Below are positions 7,371 through 12,398 of a stretch of DNA of 12,398 nucleotides, piece by piece. Source of the stretch: Candidatus Leptovillus gracilis (GTDB lineage: Bacteria > Chloroflexota > Anaerolineae > Promineifilales > Promineifilaceae); assembly GCA_016716065.1 (NCBI GenBank), contig JADJXA010000022.1, forward strand, positions 1 through 12,398, given 5' to 3'. The translations under genes were made by a program, and so were the position numbers. The notes beneath the pieces are model-generated. The model worked only from the letters and a program-made list of their open reading frames with translations. It was not told where the DNA came from and did not search any database. Position 1 is the stretch's first letter. Each line of letters begins with the position of its first letter.

Positions 7371-8438
7371 TTATATTCTTTTTTCAATCTGTTGAATCAT
7401 CCCCTCCAATACTTCATAGCTGGGCGGTTCGACCACATCCACAATCGTATCGGGCAGGTAATGTTGTGCTGAGTGGTAAACGTGTTGAAGTAATTCAAAT
7501 TGTTGTTTCGCAAACCGTATTCGACGGCTAACTCTTGCAGACGGGGTGTGTTTCAACAATTCGCCCAATTTTGCCCCATTTTCGGTTAGAGGTAGCAGCA
7601 CGTGTTCAGTGAAGATGGTGGGGTGGATACGCAGGCACCATGTCGGAAATGCTGCCGCCGTCGTTGAGGCGGCTTGGGCGATGATACTGGGATTCATAGA
7701 TGACGACCAGCGGCGAGTGGCCCATGCCTTTGACCAGATAATCTTCAAATGGCTCCTGGGAACTGCTGGGAGGCGCAACCCTTGCCGCAGGAAAATATCT
7801 TTTAACAGCGGCAGCAGCGGCTCGGCGTCGTTCATGGTTTGCACAATATTTTCCTCGTTGGCGATGTAGCTGGCTAAAGCGAGGTACATGGCGGCGGAGT
7901 TGGACTTGCGCACGTCGGTGGAGGTGAGCAAAATGCTTTTGTTGACGGGAAATGTGTCGTTGTTGGGCAAATCGCTCCAGCGCGTGTCGCCGGCGACAAG
8001 TTCCAGGTATTTGTTCATATCGAAGGTGTAGTAGCCACCTTGATCGGCGGCGACGCCGTTGGCGACAAGCAGATCGGCGATAGGCTGCCAAGAGGCAATG
8101 ACGATGGGCGTAAAGAAAGGTGCATAAGATTGGCCTAATACCCTGTTCGCGCTGCATTTTTGGGCGGCGGGAATGCCGGCAGGAAAGGCGAAGTCGTATT
8201 GGCTCAAATCGTAGCTGGTAGCGATTTCACGCGAGCCGGCTTTTTGCACCTGTACGTCCAGACCGTTTTCAAGTAGCAGTTCCCGGACCTCGGGGTCTTC
8301 AAAGAAGGGGATTTTTTCGGAGCCGATGACGCCGGTAACGGCCGTTGCTTGGGTTGCCCTTGAAAACAGAAAAATACCTGCCATCATGATGAGCGCGATA
8401 CCAATAATACCAATAAAAATTTTTCGTGTTCGATCCAT
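7371..8438 (-). pseudogene. Membrane-anchored substrate-binding protein, central part frameshifted
   Basis: The ATG at 8438 has GAGG seven bases upstream. The protein starts with a basic N-terminus and one membrane segment ('IFIGIIGIALIMMAGIFLF'). It then reads an extracellular binding-protein-like region: 'VTGVIGSEKIPFFEDPEVRE', 'FFTPIVIASWQPIADLLVAN', 'GGYYTFDMNKYLELVAGDTR' and 'ILLTSTDVRKSNSAAMYLAL'. Between about 7785 and 7620 the sensible reading moves to another frame ('QEPFEDYLVKGMGHSPLVVI', 'YESQY') and returns at 'PTIFTEHVLLPLTENGAKLG'. A second, compensated wobble lies near 8150. The full length would be about 355 residues. It ends 17 bases before the VWA lipoprotein, so the two form an operon and probably act together at the cell surface. 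It has no lipobox; the N-terminal helix may be an uncleaved anchor. Confidence 0.65.
8337..8346. repeat. Perfect AACGGCCGTT palindrome
   Basis: Exact copy, inside the coding part of the substrate-binding protein just after its membrane segment. Confidence 0.7.
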
Positions 8439-8463
8439 CGCAACGCCTCATTCAAAAGAATGG

Positions 8464-8486
8464 GATCATCGGGCAACCTGATGATC
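8464..8486 (-). promoter_or_regulatory. Near-perfect hairpin in the 5' untranslated region
   Basis: The arms GATCATCGGG and CCTGATGATC pair over ten positions (one G-T) with a three-base CAA loop. It lies 26-48 bases upstream of the start codon at 8438. It is not followed by a U run in the direction of that gene, so it is not a standard terminator. It could be a protein operator, an mRNA-stability hairpin or a small mobile repeat. Confidence 0.5.
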
Positions 8487-8488
8487 AA

Positions 8489-8517
8489 AAAATAGTTAGT
8501 TGTGATTTTAAATCCAA
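8489..8517 (-). promoter_or_regulatory. Possible sigma-70-like promoter for the substrate-binding/VWA pair
   Basis: On the minus strand TTGGAT and TATTTT are separated by exactly 17 bases, and the hairpin follows immediately. The match to the consensus is moderate and the surrounding DNA is A/T-rich, so chance is possible. Confidence 0.3.
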
Positions 8518-8599
8518 TTACGAACACAAAGAAGGGGGGAGATGCACGTTTTGGGTAACCATAACAAAATAATAACAGTGGATTAATAACTTGTTAACA

Positions 8600-8827
8600 T
8601 CATCGTAAGGGGCCGGGTGATAACAGGACCACATTGCCGATAACCTGACCGCTTTCCAGCAGTTCATTCGCCTTGGCTGCTTCCAAAATAGGGAATTTTC
8701 GATAAATAATGGGTTTTATTTTTCGTTCTGCCAGCAGCTGAAATAATACAGTCCAATTTTCCCTTTGAATCCACGCCCAGCCGGTGGGTGCCATAGCCCT
8801 TGTATTTTCTTTCCATTCGGCAGCAGC
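8600..8827 (-). pseudogene. C-terminal fragment of a zinc-type alcohol dehydrogenase/quinone oxidoreductase
   Basis: Joining two frames gives 'GYGTHRLGVDSKG' and then 'WTVLFQLLAERKIKPIIYRK', 'FPILEAAKANELLESGQVIG' and 'NVVLLSP', stop at 8600. This is the typical last 65-75 residues of a medium-chain dehydrogenase/reductase, with the closing 'EAAKANELLESGQVIGNVVL' block. The nucleotide-binding Rossmann core and the whole N-terminal domain, about 250 residues, are missing. The homology stops at about 8827, where plus-strand PstS-like sequence begins. It is a dead remnant at a rearrangement junction. Confidence 0.75.
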
Positions 8828-9072
8828 CTAGAAAACGGGGGCTTGCTTATAGGAGCAGCATACGGGCAGCGTATGCCGACAGCTTAACGATTCTGAGGTA
8901 TAACTGCGTTTCCCCCAACCCGAAACGGTAGATTCCCCGGATCCATATCCGCTGCTGCGCCCCTTGTTTTTGTATACATCCACCAGCGTCCTGACCGAAA
9001 AAACGGCCGTGCAAAACTTTATCATCTATTATTTGACCCACGTCAACAACTACATTCAGGACGTAGGCTATT

Positions 9073-9939
9073 AACCTTTGGTGCTAGTTCATAGGCTGAA
9101 CTCGGCGATGGAAAAATGGACACACCCATCTTCATCAACCTGAATGCCATTCCATTGAACCAGTGTATTAAACAGAGCCATCGTGTAAGCGAGTCGGCTT
9201 TGGAAATACGACCAGGCGCGATGCATCACCTTCTTAAAATGACAGACCAAAGTCAACATCGGCAAAACCGTTTCAACAATCATGCGGGTGTTCCATTCTC
9301 CGCGAGGGCGCGGCGCAAATTGTCCGGGTGCCAATCCTTTTTCGTAAAACCGGTGTCGGCAAAGATGGCCATGTAAGCAGCATGGCGGTTGATGAGGTCT
9401 TGAAAAGCGGTGCCATCATGCACATTAGCGGTGTCCATATCCCAGTCCACAATCAAACCAAGGTTGTTCAAAAGGAAACACAACTTGCCGCCGACAATCC
9501 AACGATGATTAGACAACCCTTTGCGCCCAATCTGTTCTTCGCTGCGTCCTTCCCGACGCGGGTGAATCAATTCAATGCCATAAGAATCAGCCAGTCCGAT
9601 CAGGGAATGGCCGCCATAAAGCCATCTGTCCACTGTCTGTGAGTGTTAAACAGTCGAAAAGTCAGGTCCAGTCAGGCAGATGAGGAAAAGGTGACGGTAA
9701 TCTCGCACCAGCCAGCGATAAAAGCTCGGTTGCCAACTCCTTTCAAAGCAAACAAGAAAGCCAGGGTCACGACTTCACTGGGACACAATAGCTTGACTAT
9801 GTTTTGGCACAACCCATCTGGTCATCAACTCGGCAGAACAGTTCAATGATAAAATCTTCTGTAGTCATCGGTTCTCCTTTGCTAGTGGTCTTGTAGCTCT
9901 TAGCTTAAGGAACTCGATGTTTTCAACTGGCCAAAGGTT
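9073..9939 (-). mobile_element. IS982-like insertion sequence inserted in the pstS remnant
   Basis: The ends carry inverted repeats AACCTTTGG (9073-9081) and CCAAAGGTT (9931-9939), with weaker similarity inwards. They are flanked by ATT at 9070-9072 and 9940-9942. Removing 867 bp plus one ATT restores an uninterrupted pstS frame, which fixes the boundaries well. It carries one transposase on the minus strand. Confidence 0.8.
9089..9868 (-). pseudogene. DDE transposase, IS982-like, several frame breaks
   Basis: The start is ATG 9868 with AAAGGAGAA upstream: 'MTTEDFIIELFCRVDDQM'. Reading then has to change frame to follow 'AFLFALKGVGNRAF', 'YRWLVRDYRHLFPHLPD' and 'LFRLFNTHRQWTDGFMAAI'. It changes again for 'DSYGIELIHPRREGRSEEQI', 'GRKGLSNHRWIVGGKLCFLL', 'GLIVDWDMDTANVHDGTAF', 'FADTGFTKKDWHPDNLRRA' and the last part 'WNTRMIVETVLPMLTLVCHF'. 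The order fits a transposase of about 260 residues. The Asp residues in 'VDWDMDTANVHD' and 'FADTGF' and the Glu of 'RMIVETVL' are reasonable DDE candidates. Family placement in IS982 is from memory of the N-terminal 'LFCxVDDxx' style and is less certain than its being a transposase. As read it is not functional. Confidence 0.75.
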
Positions 9940-10013
9940 ATTATCCTGTGAGTCTGGAGGGGTTCCGGCGCAGGTGAAATGCGCTGCCTTTGAATCATTC
10001 GTTTTAACCTAGC

Positions 10014-10048
10014 GAGATTGGACTAATCTCCAAAGATTGGTTCAATCT
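10014..10048. repeat. AGATTG/CAATCT palindromic repeat, copy 2 (tandem double hairpin)
   Basis: Two adjacent perfect inverted repeats occur: GAGATT-GGACT-AATCTC (10014-10030) and AGATTG-GTT-CAATCT (10034-10048). They sit between the convergent ends of the pstS remnant (plus) and the GNAT remnant (minus), so a bidirectional terminator or mRNA-end role is possible, though no adjacent U run exists. It resembles the cluster at 713-743. Confidence 0.65.
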
Positions 10049-10073
10049 GAAATTCGTCAAATAATCTTTTTGC

Positions 10074-10350
10074 CTAAAGGTCCAGTTGATACTGACAGTG
10101 CCGCTTATACCAGCGCACGCCTATCTGTTCCATATCGGCCAGGCTTTTGCGATTTGCCTCGTCTACCAGCACAATTTCTACGTGGTCAAACTGTGACTGG
10201 TGGATGGCGTCTTCCAGAGCCGTGTACAGCACGGTGTTGCCGCCCAAACCCTGATACCGGGGCAGCAGACCAGTGCCGTTGACGTTGACCCATTTGGTTT
10301 GCCGTTTGCTGCGCACCATGGAGCCAGCCTTTAGGAAAAGGCGCCTGCCT
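10074..10350 (-). pseudogene. C-terminal fragment of a GNAT-type acetyltransferase-like protein
   Basis: 'KWVNVNGTGLLPRYQGLGGN' looks like the acetyl-CoA-binding pyrophosphate loop (R/Q-x-x-G-x-G/A style) and its preceding strand. 'VLYTALEDAI', 'FDHVEIVLVDEANRKSLADM' and a closing 'WYKRHCQYQLDL' follow, as in GNAT proteins that end with 'YK.HR.Y'. The N-terminal half is missing; the frame becomes implausible beyond about 10330, and the IS1-like element begins at 10384. The stop is at 10074. It probably lost its start through the IS or through an earlier deletion. Confidence 0.5.
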
Positions 10351-10361
10351 GCCTTTTTTTT
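10336..10361 (+). terminator. Hairpin followed by a T8 tract
   Basis: AAAAGGC (10336-10342) pairs with GCCTTTT (10351-10357) across the loop GCCTGCCT, and the Ts continue to 10361. It has the shape of an intrinsic terminator on the plus strand, but no plus-strand gene ends here and the stem is weak. Confidence 0.25.
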
Positions 10362-10383
10362 CAGTCCATTTGACACGTTGTGA

Positions 10384-10792
10384 GTGATGGCTAAGTCGCA
10401 ACTGATAGGTGAAGAATCAGACCATGATCGTCACGATTACTACCTATGAATGTACTCGCTGCCGCAGTTTGGATATTGTCAAAAACGGGCAAACGCCAAA
10501 AGGCAAGCAAAAATATCATTGTAATAGTTGTGGGACTACGGCACCTTCAATCCCGAGCTAAAGTACTCTGTTCAAACCGGTTTCGGCACATTGGGCGCAG
10601 ATGACTCTGTCGGCAAGGAAACGGGTGAAACGGCTCACGTGGAGCGTTGGAACACTACACTGAGGCAACGATTAGGACGATTTGTACGCAAGACATTATC
10701 CTTTTCCAAATCTGATGAGTACCACGAAATTGCGTTACGTTTGTTTTTGCATGAGAATAATTTGACATTTTCAGTTAAAACTTAACCACTAC
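10384..10792 (+). mobile_element. IS1-like element with an internal deletion
   Basis: Terminal inverted repeats of about 22 bp are visible: GTGATGGCTAAGTCGCAACT at the left and, read on the opposite strand of the right end, GTAGTGGTTAAGTTTTAACT. They agree at about 16 of 22 positions. The element is about 409 bp, roughly half the usual IS1 length, because the middle of the transposase is gone. No clear target duplication was found. It might still be moved in trans by an intact relative. Confidence 0.7.
10424..10785 (+). pseudogene. IS1-family transposase, central catalytic part deleted
   Basis: The N-terminal zinc-ribbon reads 'YECTRCRSLDIVKNGQTPKG' and 'KQKYHCNSCGT', then moves one frame over to 'YGTFNPELKYS'. 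After about 10575 the reading jumps to the C-terminal end 'SVGKETGETAHVERWNTTLR' and 'QRLGRFVRKTLSFSKSDEYH', stop at 10785. The missing centre should carry the helix-turn-helix and the first DDE residues (normally about 100 residues). The closing block with the catalytic Glu region (ETAHVERWN) is intact. It cannot be active alone. Confidence 0.8.
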
Positions 10793-10852
10793 CCCCTAAA
10801 ACATAGTAATAGATAAGTCAATACTGTTACCAACCCCGTGGCTATCTGATTT

Positions 10853-10981
10853 GTGGCGGGCTTCTTTGTGTTAGGTTCCATTGCCAACTTGACCACGCCG
10901 AGCAGAGGAGAACGACTGCTGTGGGGGCCGGTGAATTTTATCATGCTGCTGGTCACAATTCTGATTGCGCTCGGTCTCTAG
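10853..10981 (+). pseudogene. C-terminal remnant of a small two-helix membrane protein
   Basis: The frame reads 'VAGFFVLGSIANLTTPSRGE', then 'RLLWGPVNFIMLLVTILIAL', with its stop at 10981. It consists of two helices joined by a short polar turn. An in-frame TGA at 10848 precedes the GTG at 10853, and one inserted base would extend the protein upstream, so the start is probably lost or shifted next to the IS1-like element. No named family recognised. Confidence 0.4.
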
Positions 10982-11033
10982 ACGCCGCTGGACGCTTATT
11001 GTGCAACTTTTCACGAGAGGCGGCGTATTCAGT

Positions 11034-11043
11034 AACGGCCGTT
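11034..11043. repeat. Perfect AACGGCCGTT palindrome
   Basis: Exact copy in the intergenic region upstream of the Cys-rich small protein. Confidence 0.7.
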
Positions 11044-11120
11044 GTCTGCACAAATTATCTACCCCAAAAGCTGCCGGTGAAGCAGCCTGTTTACAAGACA
11101 CAAACCCCAAGGAGGTTGAC

Positions 11121-11299
11121 ATGAGTACGCAATCCCAGCGACTGACGAAAAGAGCTTCCCCTGCGAAAGCTGCGCCATGCGCCACAAAGCTGAAACCAAC
11201 CCCAAATCGTTCCGGGCGCGGTTGTGGCGCTGGCACACTACCTGGTGTCCCGGCTGGAAAGCATATCAGGCACACCTGGCGCAGCAGGCAAAGGAGTAA
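11121..11299 (+). pseudogene. Small Cys/Trp-rich protein (CxxC and WHTTWCPGW motifs), frame break near the start
   Basis: An excellent ribosome-binding site (AAGGAGG, five bases before ATG 11121) starts a frame that soon becomes implausible. One frame over, the sequence reads 'SFPCESCAMRHKAETNPKSF', 'RARLWRWHTTWCPGWKAYQ' and 'AHLAQQAKE' to a stop at 11299. The CxxC pair, the His and the 'HTTWCPGW' block look like a small metal-binding or redox-active domain. I recall similar short proteins of unknown function in anaerobes and facultative bacteria. A single-base indel in the first ten codons explains the split. It ends nine bases before the flavodoxin and overlaps its ribosome-binding site, so the two are probably co-translated. 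Metal binding is inferred from the cysteines only. Confidence 0.6.
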
Positions 11300-11308
11300 A
11301 CAGCAACC

Positions 11309-11776
11309 ATGAAAGCTCTGGTCGTCTACGACTCAGTTTTTGGTAACACTGAAAAAGTGGCCCAGGCCATCGCTGCGGCGCTGCAAACAACCGCTGTGCC
11401 AGTCAGCCAGGCTACGCCCGATCAACTGGAAGGATTGGATTTGTTAATTGTTGGCTCGCCTACACGCAGCTTCCGCCCCACGGAGGGCGCCTTACAATTG
11501 CTGAACGCCCTCTCTAAAAACCACCTGGTCGGCGCTGGCGTGGCCGCCTTCGATACCCGCATCGATCTGACGACAATTGATTCGTCCGTCTTTCGCTTTA
11601 TTGTGGATAAAGGTGGTTACGCGGCCAATGCCATTGCCAAAACGCTGGAGAAGAAGGGCGGCCGGCTGCTGGCGTCGCCGGAGGGTTTTCTCGTTACCGG
11701 CGAACAAGGACCGCTAAAAGATGGCGAATTGGAGCGGGCCGCGGCCTGGGGCGAGGAAATCGTTCTTCACGAATAG
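11309..11776 (+). CDS. Flavodoxin family protein (short-chain)
   Basis: This is an intact frame of 155 residues. 'ALVVYDSVFGNTEKVAQAIA' is the phosphate-binding loop that clamps FMN, and 'LLIVGSPTRSFRPTEGALQL' is the second FMN loop with an Asn/Ser/Thr-rich turn. 'VAAFDTRIDL' and 'GGRLLASPEGFLVTGEQGPL' form the third loop and the closing helix region. The lack of a long insertion makes it the short-chain type. Such proteins carry single electrons in the cytoplasm between reductases and oxygen-sensitive or radical enzymes. GGAG lies 12 bases before the ATG, a rather long spacing, inside the end of the Cys-rich gene. No frame break occurs here. Confidence 0.9.
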   Translation: MKALVVYDSVFGNTEKVAQAIAAALQTTAVPVSQATPDQLEGLDLLIVGSPTRSFRPTEGALQLLNALSKNHLVGAGVAAFDTRIDLTTIDSSVFRFIVDKGGYAANAIAKTLEKKGGRLLASPEGFLVTGEQGPLKDGELERAAAWGEEIVLHE

Positions 11777-11803
11777 CGGCACGAGATCTTCTCTTGCAAA
11801 GCA

Positions 11804-11893
11804 ATGCTCAAACATTATCTTTTTGGTATCGCATTGGTGATGAGTCTGGTTAGTTTTGTGACCTGCGCGCTTTTCGGGCGCGGGGTCTGTTAA
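11804..11893 (+). CDS. 29-residue hydrophobic ORF
   Basis: The ORF reads 'MLKHYLFGIALVMSLVSFVT' with a short tail, 'CALFGRGVC', and a stop 18 bases before the next start. It would form one membrane helix with a Cys at the exit point, similar to a lipoprotein signal. There is no clear ribosome-binding site, so it may be a leader, a remnant or chance. Confidence 0.3.
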   Translation: MLKHYLFGIALVMSLVSFVTCALFGRGVC

Positions 11894-11911
11894 GTTAAAA
11901 AAAGGTGTTTC

Positions 11912-12178
11912 ATGAAGGAAAAATTTACAACCGCCGGTAGGAATGAGTTAGAAAACACAGCCAACGAAAAAGGCGAAATTGCCGGGTTTTGGCGCGGGTT
12001 GTGGCACGGCCTGATCGCGCCGGTTGCCTTTGTGATGTCGTTGTTTAAGGACAACGTGGGTGTGTATGAAGCCCATAACAACGGGAAGTGGTACAACTTT
12101 GGCTTTATCCTGGGCCTGATGATCACGCTGGGCGGCAATAAAGGCGTTAACATGCAGGCCAATATGCACAAAGAGTGA
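11912..12178 (+). CDS. Conserved-type hypothetical protein, 88 residues, two hydrophobic segments
   Basis: The ATG at 11912 has AAGGTG seven bases upstream. After a polar, charged start ('KEKFTTAGRNELENTANEKG'), the protein reads 'GFWRGLWHGLIAPVAFVMSL', then 'FKDNVGVYEAHNNGKWYNFG' and 'FILGLMITLGGNKG'. The 'GFWxGLWHGxI' start and the 'VYEaHNNGxWYxFGF' middle occur together in a family of short membrane-associated proteins that I know only as hypothetical. It has two membrane segments with an exposed, aromatic, Asn-rich loop. The frame is intact and ends at 12178. Function is unknown. Confidence 0.75.
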   Translation: MKEKFTTAGRNELENTANEKGEIAGFWRGLWHGLIAPVAFVMSLFKDNVGVYEAHNNGKWYNFGFILGLMITLGGNKGVNMQANMHKE

Positions 12179-12217
12179 TCAGACGGCCAACGTGATTGGG
12201 GCGGATTGGTTTTGGGG

Positions 12218-12398
12218 ATGAAAGCCGGAATTTTGAAACGATTGGGCGCAACGCGCCTTGGGGTGTGGGCCATCAAGCATGTGGTGACGCTGCTGGACCG
12301 CCGGTTGTATCGCTGGACGAACGGCCGTTGCCTCGCCTCTGGCCGTCCCTAGCCCCCACCCTGCTGCTGACCACTACCGGGTGCAAAACAGGACAACC
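12218..12398 (+). CDS. Deazaflavin-dependent nitroreductase family protein, N-terminal part, one frame break, cut by window edge
   Basis: The frame starts 'MKAGILKRLGATRL', then 'AIKHVVTLLDRRLYRWTNGR', and stops at 'ASGRP'. One base added in the C run near 12350 gives 'LAPTLLLTTTGCKTGQ', which is the core block of the same family as the gene at 1-300. The usual GRK of that block reads GCK here, replacing an Arg. The start is not well supported: only a GGGG run lies directly before the ATG. The rest lies beyond the window. An AACGGCCGTT palindrome (12320) is inside the gene. Confidence 0.7.
12320..12329. repeat. Perfect AACGGCCGTT palindrome
   Basis: Exact copy inside the second nitroreductase-family gene. 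Confidence 0.7.

Larger units (their letters stand above)
8840..9977 (+). pseudogene. C-terminal piece of a PstS-like phosphate-binding protein, interrupted by an IS
   Basis: Plus-strand reading gives 'AYADSLTILRYNCVSPNP', a frame break near 8920, then 'YPLLRPLFLYTSTSVLTEKT', 'AVQNFIIYYLTHVNNYIQ' and 'DVGY', after which the IS begins at 9073. Directly after the IS (9942-9977) the same frame resumes as 'YPVSLEGFRRR' and stops. 'YPLLRPLFLY' and 'FYL...VGYxPV' are the closing motifs of PstS-type ABC substrate-binding proteins, which capture phosphate outside the membrane. The N-terminal three quarters is absent. The TAA seen at 9072-9074 is made by the IS end itself. Confidence 0.75.

Noticed and set aside
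9072..9074. Natural stop codon of pstS
   Set aside because: The TAA is created by the inserted IS end; the true frame resumes after the element.
1..12398. CRISPR arrays, tRNA or rRNA genes, toxin-antitoxin or known defence genes
   Set aside because: No regularly spaced repeats, no cloverleaf or rRNA-like sequence, and no recognisable defence-family motif seen on either strand.

Overview
The window looks like an accessory, repeat-rich stretch of a Chloroflexota (Anaerolineae-like) chromosome. This is inferred from two deazaflavin (F420)-dependent nitroreductase-family genes, a lipoprotein of the substrate-binding plus VWA type, IS types common in that phylum, and an over-represented palindrome AACGGCCGTT. 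No rRNA, tRNA or CRISPR array was seen, and the taxonomic call is an inference from protein character only.

Left part (1-3783, minus strand): a compact co-directional cluster, read right to left. It holds a 35-codon leader-like ORF, a polytopic membrane protein, an alkyltransferase-like (MGMT-family) protein, an alpha/alpha-toroid (prenyltransferase/squalene-cyclase-like) protein, a membrane protein, a small hypothetical, a four-helix membrane protein and a deazaflavin-dependent nitroreductase that runs off the left edge. Spacings are short or overlapping (GTGA and ATGA overlaps), so it looks like one operon. A complete ISAzo13-type element (3834-5206) with a 7-bp flanking direct repeat sits about 50 bp upstream of the first start codon.

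Middle part (5214-10800): a graveyard of gene pieces and mobile elements. It contains a group II intron reverse-transcriptase remnant and a minus-strand pair (substrate-binding protein, then a lipoprotein joining a substrate-binding domain to a VWA domain with an intact MIDAS) that is heavily frameshifted. It also has the C-terminal end of a zinc-type alcohol dehydrogenase/quinone oxidoreductase fused head to head to the C-terminal end of a PstS-like phosphate-binding protein. An IS982-like element interrupts that pstS piece, and the target can be rebuilt exactly with a 3-bp ATT duplication. A GNAT C-terminal remnant and an internally deleted IS1-like element close this part.

Right part (10853-12398, plus strand): a remnant of a two-helix membrane protein, a small Cys/Trp-rich protein, an intact flavodoxin, a tiny hydrophobic ORF, an intact conserved-type hypothetical of 88 residues, and the start of a second deazaflavin-dependent nitroreductase-family gene.

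Most long genes can be read only by joining two or more frames, and several joins fall at homopolymer runs. This strongly suggests uncorrected long-read indels in many places. However, break density is much higher in 5787-7353 than elsewhere, so real decay there is also possible. I found no clear complete new defence or biosynthetic system. The best leads are the iterated AACGGCCGTT palindrome, a paired AGATTG/CAATCT repeat family, a textbook A-AAA-AAG slippery site in the ISAzo13 transposase, and the unusual 3783-1 operon.
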